Positions 21,669-34,588 of a DNA stretch of 64,000 bases are shown piece after piece (within the stretch, counting starts at the first letter, position 1; the number at the start of each line of letters is the position of its first letter). Source of the stretch: Deinandra increscens subsp. villosa. Taxonomy: Eukaryota; Streptophyta; Magnoliopsida; Asterales; Asteraceae. The notes below the pieces were generated by a model. That model saw nothing but the letters and a program-made list of their open reading frames with translations, ran no database searches and was not told where the DNA came from. Where the stretch lies: the NCBI GenBank assembly GCA_039602395.1, contig JBCNJP010000012.1, positions 26,584,454-26,648,453 on the forward strand, written 5' to 3'. Both the position numbers and the translations under genes were made by a program.

Positions 21669-22385
21669 TGTCACCGCGCGCAAAACAAAACCGGTCTTTT
21701 AGTAACCGGTAGTTCGCAATTTCGATAAATATCCAAGTTGCGAATTATTATTAATTTTACTTGTTTAAATTTTATTCTATATAAAATATTATATTGTGTG
21801 TTACGGCCGACCCCTATTTTAATTGCATAATTGTATGTAGTGTGGCGTGGTTGTTTTCTTTGGTTGGCCCAATGTTTTGGCCCATTTGTTTTTCGTTTTT
21901 GGTTTTGGTGGACCCATTTTAGGGTTTCAAAGTTGTATAAAATTTAGATCTAGGTTACTACTAGTTTAGTAATTGTAAATTTTTTAAAAACCTAGACTCG
22001 AAGACTGGACACACGCCAAAGGGATGTCGAAGCTAGTGGGAGCTGTACCGGATCCAAGAACGCAATGGATTGCCTCCTTGGTTGTTCACCATTTAATTTT
22101 CATTTAATTTTATTTAAATTGGTCCCTAATGATCTCGCTTATATGGCTCAAGCGAGATCAAGACCAAAAGCCGTTTAACGCACAATTACCATTCGCGACA
22201 ACTTAGTTATTTTAATTAGGTTAAATTAAATTACGAGTCCCGAGTAGTGATGGGGTTTATCGTTCGTGTCTGACGATAATTAAATATTAAAGGCAATTAA
22301 TATCCCTTTCTGGTAATTATTAAAACTGATAGTTCATGCCCTCCTATCTTAAGTCGAACTTGGAACGTATTTACCGAAGCATCAG

Positions 22386-22535
22386 TGTTGGAGTATTTCA
22401 ACACCGCACTTGGTGCCGAGGGTACCTTCTGAGGAGAGGACATTAGATTATTTCAACACCGTGTCGTCGCATCGACCATTTATGATTACTATCACTTTGG
22501 ACGTATATGTTCGTAGTGTTGGAGTATTTCAACAC
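22386..22535 (+). repeat. Repeated short hairpin motif in the leader of C
   Basis: The sequence GTGTTG-gagtattt-CAACAC occurs at 22386-22405 and again at 22516-22535. A right-half copy (tttcaacaccg) lies at 22451-22461. The right half is also present in the leader of B (minus strand, about 13863-13878). Confidence 0.6.
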
Positions 22536-22832
22536 CGCGCTACGGGTGTGTATTTCTAAAGTGGGTACGGATGAGGCTAAACGTATCACAATATACACAT
22601 GTATGGGTATATAGCGGCTTCATACTGAGAGTTGTGACTTGAGTCTCACAATTGACACCCGTTGTCAGTTTGTTTACGCGGCCTTGTTCCTGAGGCTCAT
22701 TTGGCGGTCTCAATTAATGTCGCCTAATCGAATTCTCGTTTTCTTATAAAATGAACTTTACCAATTTATTTTAAAGAAAAAAAACAAAACATCGAAAATA
22801 CTAAGTTAAATCTACTTTGCTTACTTCTGAAG

Positions 22833-23610
22833 GCTATTGAAAACTCACATCCATTAAGTTCAATGGTACAACTCGACCATTTCACTGAGACTGGATTTAT
22901 CGCATGGCAGACTACCCTGAGGAACCTTTTAAGGCTCTTCGGGAAACTCTACGTTACTGACCGACCTGTCCCGAGTATTCCATCTTACTTGCTAAATGAG
23001 AACTCACGGACTGAGCTCCAAAAGCACACTGACAATGATAAGGACGTCATTGACCTGATGCTATCTAGCATGGATCGGGATTATCGGTACAATTTCATAG
23101 GGATGACTGATTATGACATCATGTGTAAACTCAAAGATTTATATGAATTAGGTCAAAGGACTGAGCGAGCTGAGGCACTTTCATAATTCGTGAACTGCAC
23201 TATGGCAAGCGAGTCCTCGACATACGATCATGTCATTCTAATGAAAGCGTATCATGACAGACTGATCGACCTTGGCTACTCCATCCCTGAAGGGATGGCT
23301 CTTGATGTAGTGCTCAGATCTATGCCGGAACGTTATCGCATTATTGCGATTAATTGTTCGGCTCAGACGATCGAGGAGGTCATTCCGTTTATTCCTAACG
23401 TGAATGTTAGGACTACGCCAGACGTGCTTAGAGTCACCAATAGAAATATCTCCAAGACCAAGAAGGCCAAAGAAGGCAAAGGCAAGAAACAACAGGCGCC
23501 ACCTCCCGAGGAACGCATGTGCCATGAGTGCAACAAAACGGGACACTGGCGTCGTAACTGTCCCATTTATCTTGCGAAGCTGAAGGTTACCAAGATTCTT
23601 AATAAGGGTT
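22833..23610 (+). pseudogene. gag: Copia gag of element C
   Basis: The reading is open from the predicted acceptor at 22833 (AIENSHPLSSM...). The gag domain has 'LDHFTETGFIAWQTTLRN' and 'YVTDRPVPSIP', typical of the copia gag N-terminus. A stop interrupts it near 23185 ('ALS*FVNC'). The second half has 'LIDLGYSIPEGMALDVVLR' and the zinc knuckle CHECNKTGHWRRNC (about 23520-23560, CX2CX4HX4C), the nucleic-acid-binding end of Gag. Shorter frames inside are shadows. With one stop this copy cannot make full Gag. Confidence 0.8.
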
Positions 23611-26579
23611 GCTCATCAGGTATGTCAATACACGTTATTGAACTTTTCACTGTTTCCTCCAATTCATGGGTATTTGATACTGGATGTGGTTATCACTTTG
23701 TTAATGTTTTGCAGGAACCTGAGAAGTGGAAGAAGACTGAACAAGGTTGCATGGACCTCATCGTTGGTGACGGGAAAAAGGTCCCAGTACTTGCTACCGG
23801 CACATATTCTTTTTCATGCTTGTCTGGCCTTGTAGTTACATTAGTTAACTGTTTGTATGCACCTGGCTTATCCAGAAACATTATATCTGTCTCTTCGTTG
23901 ATTGAACAAGGTTTTCGGTATAAATTAAATGGAAATTTAATTCTACTTACTGTAATGATATCTTTTATTTCAAGGCTAAACCTCGACATGGTATATATGA
24001 GATAAATGTTCAAACAAACGATCAGCTCTATCATGTTTCGAAAAGAAGCAAAGCTGACAGTAACGAGTCCTCGTTATGGCACCATAGACTTGGTCACATA
24101 AGCAAGGCTCGCATTAAGAAGCTTCAAACTGCCGGGATTCTCGAATCCCAAGATGCAGATTCCTTCGATCAATGCAAATCATGCTTATCTGGTAAATTAA
24201 CCAAGTCACCCTTCACTCACGTAGGTGAACGGGCCCAAGGATTGTTAGGCATTATTCACACCGATGTGTGCGGACCCTTTCGAACCGAGACAAGAAATCT
24301 GAACGGTACTTCGTGACTTTTATCGATGACTACAACAGATATGCTTACGTCTATCTGATGAAACACAAGCATAAAACTTTTGACAAGTTCAAAGAGTTTC
24401 AAAACAAAGTACAAAATCAGTTGAATCAAACTATTAAAATAGTTCGATCTAATAAAGGTGGCGAATACCTAAGCACTGATTTCCTCAATCATCTAAAGGA
24501 GTGTGGAATTATTTCAAAACCTACTCCTCCCGGTACACCCCAGTTAAATGGCGTGAGGTATAGGAGGAATCGAACTCTGCTAAACATGGTTCGATCGATG
24601 ATGTGCAGGACCACCTTGCCACACTCTTTCTGGGGGTATGCCATCTTGACCGCCGCTCGCCTAATAAATCTGGCACCGACTAAGAAAGTAGACAAGACCC
24701 CATATGAGATATGGCATGGATCCTATCCTAAACCTTCTTACCTCAGGGTATGGGGGTGCGAGGCTTATGTCACCAGCGAATCTGACAACAAGCTCGAGGC
24801 CCGAGGCAAACAAGTAATTTTCGATGGATACTATGGTAATACCGGCTATTACTTTTACCATCCTGATGCAAACACTATTTCCATCAAAAGGGAGGGTAAG
24901 TTCCTTGAGAAAGAATTCCTTACTCAAATAAAACATAGTGATCCAGTGGATCTCGAAGAAAAAACGGGATACAACAAACCCTGAAACGGTCAATGCGTCT
25001 GACCAACAAATAGTTATCGCACCATCAGACCCAAGCACAAGCACAGGCGTTCACAGAGTGATAGCACGCGTAAAGAGCCTGAACAATACCTTGGATATCA
25101 TGAAGCCTTTGACGTCATGTTAGTATCCGATTCTAATGATGAGCCTAGTAACTACAAATCTGCTATGTCAGACCCAGAATCTGACAAATGGCTCGAAGCC
25201 ATGAATGCCGAGATGCAATCCATGCGTGACAATCATGTCTGGGAGCAAGTGGATCTTTAAAAGAAAAACTGGCATGCATGGAAATGTCCAAATCTACAAG
25301 GCACGGCTTGTAGGGAAAGGTTTCACTCAAACCCAAGGGATTGACTATGATGAAACCTTCTCGCCCGTTGTAATGATGAAATCGATCAGGATCCTCCTTG
25401 CCATAGCCGCATACTATGACTATGATATATGGCAAATGGACGTCAAAACCACTTTCCTAAACGGACAACTCGAAGAGGATGTCTACATGGTTCAGCCTGA
25501 TGGTTTTGTCCAGCATGTCGAAGCTGGAATCTTCATTTTGACCAGAACGTCAAAGAATTTGGCTTTGATCAAAATAAAGATGAGCCTTGTGTTTACAGAA
25601 AGGCAAGTGGGAGCGGTATATCGTTTCTCGTCCTGTACGTAGACGATATATTTATCATAGGAAACATTATACACGTGCTTAATGATGTTAAGAAATAGCT
25701 TTCATCTTGTTTCGCTATGAAAGACCTTGGATAAGCCGCTTACATTATGGGAATCAAAATCCAGAGAGATCGATCTAAGCGCCTTTTAGGTCTCAGTCAA
25801 AGCACATACGTTGATAAGATCATAGCACGGTTCAACATGAGCAACTCCAAGAAAGGAGCAGTTCCCATGACTAAGGGAACGATCTTGGACAAATCTTAAG
25901 CTCCTAAAACGGAGCAAGAGATAAGCCAAATGGTATCGATCCCATTTGCCTTTGCTATTGGATCTATCATGTATGTCATGCTGTGCAAACGACCAGAAGT
26001 CTCGTATGCACTAAGCGTGACTAGCCGGTACTAACAGATGCCAGGATTAGCTCACTGGACGGCTATAAAGAACATACTGAAATACTTGAGAAACACCGGT
26101 GATATGTTTCTCATATACGGAGGTGTTGATGAAGAGCTCACTGTACGGTGTTACACTGATGCCAGTTTTCAGACTGACCGAGATGACTCTCGATCGTAGT
26201 CGGGGTTTGTATATCACTCTTAACGGAGGGGCTGTTTCATGGAGATGCTCAAAACAACCAGTAGTAGCAGATTCTACTACTGAATCTGAGTACATAGCCG
26301 CCTCAGAAGCTGCTAAGGATAAGGCAGCCAATCGAGATGTTGTTCGATAACACAGGTGCTATAGCTCAAGCCAAAGAGTAAGGGTCTCACAAGAAGGCCA
26401 AGCACATCCTGAGGAAGTTCCACTACATCAGAAAAGTAGTCGACCGAAATGATATTAAAATAAGCAAAGTACATACAAATCAAAACTTAGCTGACCCCTT
26501 CACTAAGCCAATGACTCAAGAGACTCATGTTTGCCACAGAGAAGCGATAGGGCTAAGATTAGCTAAAGACATGTTTTGA
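23611..26579 (+). pseudogene. pol: Copia pol of element C (protease, integrase, RT, RNase H)
   Basis: Domains in order: protease with 'WVFDTGCGYHF' (about 23665); integrase zinc region 'LWHHRLGHIS...CKSC' (about 24075-24185); integrase core with 'FIDDYNRYAYVY' and 'PGTPQLNGV', where the usual catalytic glutamate in the following ERRNRT block is replaced (YRRNRT, about 24560); reverse transcriptase 'DETFSPVV', 'WQMDVKTTFLNG' and 'LYVDDIFII' (about 25634-25660); RNase H 'STTESEYIAASEA' (about 26275) and 'NLADPFTKPM', ending at TGA 26579. Frames shift near 24000, 24260, 25260, 25560 and 26345. The copia order (integrase before RT) is clear. Confidence 0.88.
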
Positions 26580-26752
26580 TTTAGTATTTGGATGTATGAA
26601 CATTAACAGTTATCTATATTTTTCTTATTCCATCTGTTTTGTGCAATAATGAATTACATAACTGTGTTCAATATTAATACGTTTAATCCATGAACAACAA
26701 GTCATTGTTCTAAATGTCCGTAGTTGATTAGTTTAGTGGGAGCTATACTAAG
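26580..26752 (+). other. 3' noncoding tail of C, first part (before D)
   Basis: No ORF. It contains the purine motif AGTGGGAG (26735-26742) just before the insertion of D. It continues at 47485. Confidence 0.7.
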
Positions 26753-27381
26753 TGTTTTGGTCAAAAATCAACAAAGTGATTTCGTATTCCAAACTTAGAA
26801 TGTCAAGTAGTGTGCTTGATAATATGCTCGAAATGTAAAGTTGAACACAAGAATGTAACGAGGGAAAAATCAAGGATCCTTCGAGTTGCCTCTAGGAATC
26901 CTAGCAAAAAAACCTCGGGAGCCGGCCTGAAGAGCCTGCTTCCTCACTATTTTATTGATACGAAACTGGAAATTACAAGAGTTTTGGAGGTTTGATCGAT
27001 CGATGCTAAGTGTTACAATGTTTGAATGCTATCAGAGCTAGAGTGTATCGGTGTTGTGTGTGTCTAAGTCAATCGAATCCTCGATTATATTAGGATTACA
27101 AAAATAACTAACTATCCGGGATTCCTGGGATCTCATCATTGAACTAACTTGACCGTTAGAGCCTTCTCGTTCACTTGGTCCATGATCTTCTTTAGCTGGA
27201 GCTTGAATCTCGGAGGTAGTTGATGACTCAATGGTACCTGGGTCAAATAAACACATGGAAATTATAAGGGTTAGTCGAATAAAATAAATCAGGATACCTG
27301 GACGAGTGGGATTCCCAAACTGTAGTAGGATTCCCGAACTATCTGAGCTTCCTGGAGCATCCTGAAAATACACCCTCAACA
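26753..27381 (-). repeat. 3' LTR of element D
   Basis: Plus-strand ends are TGTTTTGG and CTCAACA. It pairs with 46810-47479. The adjoining purine tract on the minus strand is aaggggaaat (27382-27391). Confidence 0.88.
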
Positions 27382-27652
27382 ATTTCCCCTTGAATTTTGG
27401 TAGTTGTAGATAAGTTTAATAGTTGTCAAAATTCAAAAAGATGCTTAAACCACGGCGTTATCACGGTAAATATGGTTAGGATGGGACGTTTTTACGGCTT
27501 CCAACTGATGGGACCTTCATCACTACTTTTTCTTTAAATAGGAGATTCAAAATCATTTATCTCCATCTTCTTCCACAAACCCTCTCGAGCTTCTCCGATA
27601 TTCCAGGTCAGTTTCTTTTCTCCCTTTCGATTTTCTTTCGATTTTTTCGGCC

Positions 27653-27969
27653 ATGGCCAAGAAAAATACTCGCTCATCCTCTACGCTGAACTCTCCGGCG
27701 ATCGTGGATTTCCACGATCAGGGATATATCGTCCCCAGCGAGGAGGAAGCCTGTTCGTTCGACGATGGCGACATTCATGACCTGAGGAATTCCGGTATCT
27801 TTCCGCCGAGAACGGTTTTTCGTCCCTACGATTCTCGGACAAAATCCGATTTCACTTCCACCACCTGGGTATGCTTTATGTACTATCCTATTCTGCTTGG
27901 CATGACATTCCCTTTCCCGGAGCTTGTCACTCAATTCTTCAAGACTACCCGACTCTCTTATCCCCAAAC
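27653..27969 (+). pseudogene. Antisense gene of element D, exon 1 first part, cut by F
   Basis: The start at 27653 reads MAKKNTRSSST. It is open to the insertion point of F ('RLSYPQT'). A TATA-like tttaaata lies upstream at 27532-27539. The reading continues at 38288. It runs opposite to D's pol and lies between pol and the 3' LTR, where Tat elements often carry an extra antisense ORF (Grande 'gene 23' is a known example). 'WVCFMYYPILLGM' matches 'WVCFLYYPFLVGM' in the antisense gene of F (about 37240). The encoded protein resembles the 'putative plant transposon protein' type by general look only; function unknown. Confidence 0.65.
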
Positions 27970-28540
27970 TGTTGGTACCGGATTTCAGGATATATCGAGC
28001 AGCTCGCAAGCACTTCACTGTAAGGATCCTGAAATTTATTTTTAGGCAAACAATTATCTCCTCTTTGTTTATTTTTTGCAGATTGTCTCCGATATAACTC
28101 ACGTGTCCTAAATACCCGGTCATCTAACAAGAAACTTAGACTAAATGGACCATTAACGGCTAATGGGAAGACGTGGAGTTAGTTGCTAGTTTGTAGGGGA
28201 TTAGTTGCAATGTAATCTTTATATATTGAGCCCTAGGTTTACACACAGCACACGAGGCTTGCTCTCAAAACTCTCTGTAACACTTAGAATTCGAGCTCAC
28301 TTCATCTGTACTTGAACATTTTCCGATTATATAAGAGTTTCAGGCAGCAGGAACTTTAAGCCGGCTCCCGAGATTTTTTGCTAGGATCCTTGAGGATACT
28401 CTGGGATTCCTGGATTTTTTCCTCGTTACATCATCGTGTGAACATCCAAACTTGCATTTTCCTTACTAAATTCATCAAACACGCTACCTCACTTACAAAG
28501 TTTGATCAACTAATTGCTTAGGCAGTTTTTGACCAAAACA
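27970..28540 (+). repeat. 5' LTR of element F
   Basis: It starts TGTTGGTACCGG and ends GACCAAAACA. A TATA-like tatatat lies near 28220. Confidence 0.92.
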
Positions 28541-28541
28541 A

Positions 28542-28561
28542 TTTGGCGCCCACCGTGGGGC
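28542..28561 (+). promoter_or_regulatory. Primer-binding site of element F
   Basis: tttggcgcccaccgtggggc begins one base after the LTR. Confidence 0.85.
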
Positions 28562-28620
28562 AAGTGGTGTTTGAATTTGGTTAAGAGCCTTGATCTCCTT
28601 CCCACCGCTAGTTTCTGAAA

Positions 28621-30690
28621 ATGTCGACTCAACCGAAGATTACTTCAAAATCTATTCCATCCACCAAACCGACTGTTAGCACCGGTCTTCCTCCAATGTC
28701 AAAGAAAACTAACAACGATGCTAAAATAATGGAGTACCCCACTTTTACTGGGTCTCATGGTATGTCTACTGACCTTGCTATTTCTAATAACGATCTGTAT
28801 GTTTTGATCAGGAAGATGAAGACTCATGTGGATGAGCAAGCCAAAACCAACGAGAAACTGATGAAGGAGATCATGGAATTGAAGAAATCAAAGAAAACAG
28901 TAGAGGATACCACCCCTTTGATGCCGAAATCACTCGGTTTTGACTCTCCGGAAATATCGGAGCAGCCAAAACAGAATGCAAATCCCTCTACTGCTCCAAA
29001 ATTAGGTATTACAACGGCTACTACTGCAGGATTCTCGGGCTCTCAGCATCAGAAGACTTCCAGGGTGATAGATCTGGAATACTCCGGATTCTACTCCGAG
29101 CAGCCCCCAGAATCTTACTACAGAGGATATGGAAATCAGCAGTTGGCGAGGTGTTCGAGCCAACAACCAGCCAGATTTTCAAGTCAGCAGGTGCCGAGAG
29201 TCTCAGCACAACAACCTATACCTCAACCTCAGCGGTTTACGACGTGAAACTTTCAAGAGCCTTGGAGCCAGCAGTCAGGGGCACCTACTACTCAAGTGCT
29301 ACGAGGATCTTCAACTCAACCATTCCTGGAATACCCGAGCCGCTTCCGAGCTACTCAGGATCCCCAAGGATCCTTATTTTCTAACGCTTTCTGTCTCTGC
29401 AGGCATATTCCCAGGTTCATCTCAGGAGATGCATGAGGGAGATTTCATCCCCATGCAAGTGGACGCCACGACAGGGCCAACTATCCTTAGAGATACTGGA
29501 TATGGACCCAAGATCCATCCTCAGAATCCCCAGGCTGGTAACAACTTTGATAATTTTTATGCTAACCCTAACCAAGGAGCTCTGCAGGATGCAGGTATCA
29601 ACCCAACTATAGCCAGGGAGCTTCAAAGGCTAAAGGATATGATCTCAAGTGTTCCCGGTGTTATCAGGCCAATCCCTAAAGTGTCAGCAGGCAGCCACAG
29701 AGTTTCTAGGTTTTCATGGCCCATTTGTGACGTGGAGATTCCAAAAAGATTCCAAACTCCCAACATGAAACTCTACGATGGGACTACAGATCCTGAGGAA
29801 CATGTGGCATAATACAGGGAGCGAATGGAAATCAACCCCATCCCAGTAAACATCAAAGAAGTTTGCCTTTGCAAGGGTTTTGGCTCAACACTAACAGGAC
29901 CAGCCTTAAAATGGCTGCTCAGTATCCCTCCTAATACCATTACTTCTTTTCTGCACCTAGTTAACCTATTTAATAACCAGTTTTCTTGCAGCAGAAGCTT
30001 TGAGAAGCTCACAGGAGACTTATACAGAATAATTCAGAAATCTGATGAATCCCTTAGGGACTATGTGGCCAGATTTGGTCGAGAAGCTCTGGATATCCCC
30101 AACCTGGATATGGCAGCTGCTGTAGAAGCTTCCAAAATGGGACTTAGAGGGGATTCCCACTTTTATGATGACTTAGTTATGACTCCTTGCAGGAACCTTG
30201 ATGATGTCAGAACAAGGGCATTGAGATTCATCAGGTTGGAAGATGATAAGAAAGTCCAGAAAAGTAGTGATGTGTCAAAACCTGAATCCTCAGGCAGAAA
30301 GACAGACTCTCCTGGAAAGCAACAACGACCCAAACCCTATTACAGGAATGATAATCCTAGAGTCAATGCAGTTGAGGATGAAGAGGACGAAGAAGATTTC
30401 TCCAAGGTATCTGATTATTGTTTTTCAGTTGATATAAGTGGTTTGTTATGTGCCTTGCATGATCTAGGTGATAAAGCCAGGTGGCCAAGGAAGTCCGAGA
30501 AGCAGGGATCCTAGAAAGATAAGTCTAAGTGGTGTGCATACCATGAAGACTTTGGGCACTTAACAGACGATTGCATAGCTCTTCGAAAAGAAATCAGTTA
30601 CCTGCTCAGCAAGGGGCATCTCAAAGAATTGTTTGGCAGAAAGAAAAGCAAAACTCAGGATGCTGCCGAGCTGCCTAAATGAGCACAGTC
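28621..30690 (+). pseudogene. gag: Tat gag of element F
   Basis: The start at 28621 (MSTQPKITSKS) is followed by a coiled 'EQAKTNEKLMKEIMELKKS' and a Q/S-rich stretch to 29247. The frame then shifts and 29129-29812 carries 'ARELQRLKDMISSVPG' and 'KLYDGTTDPEEHVA', ending in a stop. Capsid-like text at 29825-30514 has 'LKWLLSIPPN' and 'SLRDYVARFGREALDI'. After another stop (near 30512) comes the C-X7-H-X4-C motif WCAYHEDFGHLTDDC (about 30534). It forms the particle shell when intact; this copy has at least three breaks. Confidence 0.83.
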
Positions 30691-30790
30691 ACCACCAACA
30701 AATGCCAAGGTGATCAACTTCATCTTGGGAGGATCTGATATATGTTGAGCTTCCTTCTCCTCAGCTAAAAGACACGCTAGAGAAGCCAAA

Positions 30791-31192
30791 ATGGATCAAG
30801 GTAGCCGACCAAAGAAGAACGCGATGTTGACTGAAGACAAAGTCTTTTCCTTTAACGAAACTGATAAGCTGGAAATCCAGGATCCTCACCACGACAGTCT
30901 GGTAATTACATTATGTATTTCTAACCATTATGTTCGCAGGATCCTAATAGACAACGGCAGCTCGGTCAATATCATTCAGTTAGATGTGCTTAAAAAGATG
31001 AGCATTCCGGAAGAGGAGATTATCCCAAGATCCTCGGTATTAGTTGGCTTCAGTGGAGAAACCAAGCATACAGTTGGAGACATCAGGCTTCCTGTGTACA
31101 TTGAAGGGGTCAACTCCATGCAGAAATTCTGCGTAATTGATTCCCTTCCTTGTTGTAACGTTATCTTGGGGAGGCCATGGATCCATATATGA
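30791..31192 (+). pseudogene. pol: Aspartic protease of element F
   Basis: 'RRILIDNGSSVNII' is the active-site block, 'SVLVGFSGETK' the middle block and 'CCNVILGRPWIH' the C-terminal block, followed by a stop. Residues agree closely with D's protease (44196-44645). It lies between gag and RT as expected for Ty3 elements. Confidence 0.8.
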
Positions 31193-31465
31193 AAGCAGTT
31201 CCGTCGACTTATCATCAGTGTGTGAAGCTTCCCACGCCTTGGGGTTGTAAGAATTTTAAGTGATCAACAAGAAGCCAAAGATTGCTACACTTCAGCTATG
31301 AAGAATACCATTAAGCCCAGGCCAGCATAGCAATTAAAGGGACCAGCACGAAGGATTCGGATGACAAAGGAATTAGAGATCAAAGAAGTTCGGCTAAATC
31401 CTGAGAATCCTGAAATAAAAGTGCTAGTAGGAACTAATATTCCTGAGGATACCGAAGAGTAGCTC

Positions 31466-33622
31466 GTGAGCCTCTTGAAGTCCAGAATTACAACATTCGC
31501 ATGGAAACAAGAGGACATGACAGGTATATCTAAAGATATTATTACTCATAAACTTGGTATAGATGAATCTTTCAGGCCCATACATCAAAAAAGAAGAAAG
31601 TTCGCTCCTGTGAGAAACAACATAATCCAAGAAGAAGTTGATAGGCTGCTCAAATCAAAGATGATCAGAGAAGTTAAATATCCTCGATGGCTGGCCAATG
31701 TGGTGGTAGTTCAGAAGAAGAATGGCAAATGGAGAGTATGTGTGGATTATACAGACCTGAATAAGGCTTGTCCCAAGGATCCGTTCCCCTTACCACACAT
31801 TGATTCGATGGTGGATGCAACTGCTGGGCATGAGATGTTAACTTTTATGGATGCATCTTCAGGCTTCCAACAGATTCAGATGGAGCCATCAGACCAAGAA
31901 GACACAGCCTTCATGACACCCACAGGTATTTATTGTTATATTGCTATGCCCTTTGGTTTATGAAATGCAGGTGCCACATACCAGAGGCTTGTCAATATGA
32001 TGTTCAAAGACCAGCTGGGGGACACCATGGAGGTATACATAGATGATATGGTGGTGAAATCCAAAAAAGCTAAGGATCATCCTAGGGATCTCGAAGTTGC
32101 TTTCGATATCCTGGACCAATTCAACATGAAGTTAAATCCTGCCAAGTGCCATTTTGGTGTAAGAGCCGGCAAGTTCTTAGGCTATATGGTTACTGAAAGA
32201 GGAATAGAAGCCAGCCCTGAGCAAATCCAAGCGATCATGAACTTGAAGTCTCCAACAAATGTCAAAGAGGTTCAAAGACTGACTGGAAGAGTAGCAGCAC
32301 TTAACAGATTCATATCAAGATCTTCTGAAAAAAGCAAAGAATTCTATGATATATTGAAGAAGAACAAAAAGTTTGAATGGGGTGAGAAACATGAAGCTGC
32401 TCTGAACTCCTTGAAAGAATACTTGTCATCTGCTCCACTACTAATGCAGCCAGTCAAAGGGGAGCTGCTTTCCTTATATTTAGCAGTCTCGGGCAGCTCA
32501 ACAAGTGTTGTACTCGTTAAAGACCATGAAGGACAACAACATCCGGTATACTATGTAAGTAAAACATTGTTAGATGCTGAAACCAGGTATTCTTACTTAG
32601 AAAAATTAATCTTAGCCCCTGTTATGGCGTCTCAAAAGTTAAGGCATTATTTTGAAACTCATGTTATTTATGTGAAAACTAACTATCCTATTAAGTGTGT
32701 ATTGAGAAAGCCAGAAATGTCAGGAAGAATGGCGAAATGGGCAGTTAAACTAAGTGCCTATGACATCATATATGAACCAAGAACAGCAATAAAGTCTCAA
32801 GCTCTTGCAGACTTTGTGGCTGATTTCAGCAGTGACATACTACCAGAAGTAGAACTGGAAGTCAAGCAGCTCCAGGAAACTTCAGGCAGTTGGATATTAT
32901 ACACAGATGGAGCCTCTAACTTCAGAGGAACAGGATTGGGTGCACTGCTAAAATCGCCACAGGGGGACATTATACCTCTATCTATACATTGTGAATTTAA
33001 GGCTACTAATAATGAAGCCGAGTATGAAGCTTTAATTGCAGGATTACAACTTGCTAAAGATATGAGTATCCAACACATTCAAGTTTTTATTGATTCCTTA
33101 TTATTAACTAACCAGTTTAATGGATCCTATGCAGTGAAAGGCGAAAGACTAACCAAATATCTAGACCTTGTCAAAAAATTAGCATTATCTTTTGAAAATT
33201 GCAGCATATCACAGGTGCCTAGAGACGAAAATGCGGAAGCTGATGCTTTGGCAAACTTAGCATCGTCTCTAAGGATCTCAGAAGGTGTCAAGATCCCCAT
33301 AACTCACATCCTAACTCTGGTAATTGAAGAACAGGAGTTTAATAATGTCACAGCAGATAAAGATCAAGAAGTGATGGACTCTCAGGATCCTCAAGGATCC
33401 TGGACATATCTTATCATGAAGTTTATCCAAGAAGGAGAAATCCCCAAGAACGAAAATCCCAGGGTTTTCCGAACAAAGGTAATCCTGTATTCAATAATAA
33501 ACAGAATCTTATACAAGAAATCTCTTGCAGGTCCATACTTGAGATGCCTCGAGCAGCCCAAAGAACTTGTAGTACTTCAGGATATTCATGAGGGAGATTG
33601 TGGCAATCATGCTGGGGGGTAG
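31466..33622 (+). pseudogene. pol: Reverse transcriptase, RNase H and second RNase H of element F
   Basis: The RT has 'ANVVVVQKKNGKWRVCVDY', 'FMDASSGFQQI' and 'YIAMPFGL', then a single TGA (31962-31964) where a coding codon is expected before 'NAGATYQRLV'. The frame is then open from 31997 for 541 codons: 'VYIDDMVVKS' (catalytic DD, about 32035), RNase H 'HPVYYVSKTLLDAETR', and a second RNase H with 'ILYTDGASN', 'NNEAEYEALIAG', 'VFIDSLLLT' and 'AEADALANLA'. The frame breaks at a G run near 33620. Apart from that stop and the frameshift it is well preserved, suggesting a younger insertion than D. Confidence 0.88.
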
Positions 33623-34588
33623 ATCACTGTTTTCTAAAGTATTAAGAACAGGATACTACTGGCCCACTATGAAGAAAGATGCAATGGCTTATGTTCAAAA
33701 ATGTGATGCATGTCAACGGCATAGCAACGTCCTCCATTAGCCTGCTGAGCCGCTCCACTCGATATCATCCCCATGGCCGTTTATGAAGTGGGGGATGGAC
33801 ATAGTCGGTAAGCTGCCTACAACACCAGGAGGAAAGGTCTTTATGCTGGCAATGACAGATTATTTCTCTAAATGGATTGAAGCTGAAGCATTTGCTCAAG
33901 TTAGAGAAAAGGAGGTGATCTCCTTCATTAAAAGGGATATCCTAAAAAGATTTGGAATCCCATCAAAAATAGTATGCGACAATGGGTCTCAGTTTATTGG
34001 TAAAAGAACAACTAGTTTTTGTGAAGCATGGGGCATCAAGATGGTGACTTCAACTCCTGTACATCCACAAGCTAATGGTCAAGCAGAATGTAATAAGATC
34101 ATTATCAACAACCTTAAGAAGAAGCTAGGAGCCAAAAAGGGAAAATGGGCTGAAGAGCTCCCATTTGTGTTGTGGGCTGATAGAACAACCTCCAAAAGTG
34201 CTACTGGGCAGACGCCATTCTCTTTGGTGTTTGGTTCAGAAGCTGTGATTCCTACTGAAATGGTGATGCCAACTGCTAGAACAAGTTGCCAACATCCTGA
34301 GACTAATAATCAGAAAATCCTTGAAGATCTTGAAACGATTGACGAAGGATGGCTAAGTCTTACAATAAGAATCTCAGGGTCAGTAGGTTTTAAGTTGGAG
34401 ACTTGGTACTAAGAAAAGCTTTTCAGAATATTACCAATCCAGTTGATGGGAAACTTGCACCTAAGTGGGAAGGTCCTTACTTAGTTGATTCAGAAGCTGG
34501 AAAGGGGGCATATAGATTGGCTACTATGGAAGGTGAGCTGCTCCTAAGAGCCTAGAACGCAATTCATCTAAAATCATATTTTATGTAA
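33590..34588 (+). pseudogene. pol: Integrase of element F
   Basis: The zinc region 'IHEGDCGNHAGG' and 'KCDACQR' is split by a frameshift and a stop near 33738. The core has 'WGMDIVGKLPTTPGGK', 'IVCDNGSQFIG' and 'NGQAECNKIIINNLKK' (D, D, E). The C-terminal part, in a shifted frame, reads 'KLAPKWEGPYLVDSEAGKG' and ends 'NAIHLKSYFM' at TAA 34588. It corresponds to D's integrase. Confidence 0.85.

Larger units (their letters stand above)
21427..22832 (+). other. Predicted leader intron of element C (LTR to gag)
   Basis: The donor gtatatctaac (21427) matches the donor in E (20623) and the 3' LTR (49109). The acceptor tttgcttacttctgaag ends at 22832. The region holds the primer site (21656-21668), an AT-rich leader and repeated short hairpins. 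The reading frame of gag is open upstream of its first ATG (22863) back to the acceptor but contains no ATG there, which fits a spliced start. Not tested. Confidence 0.45.
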
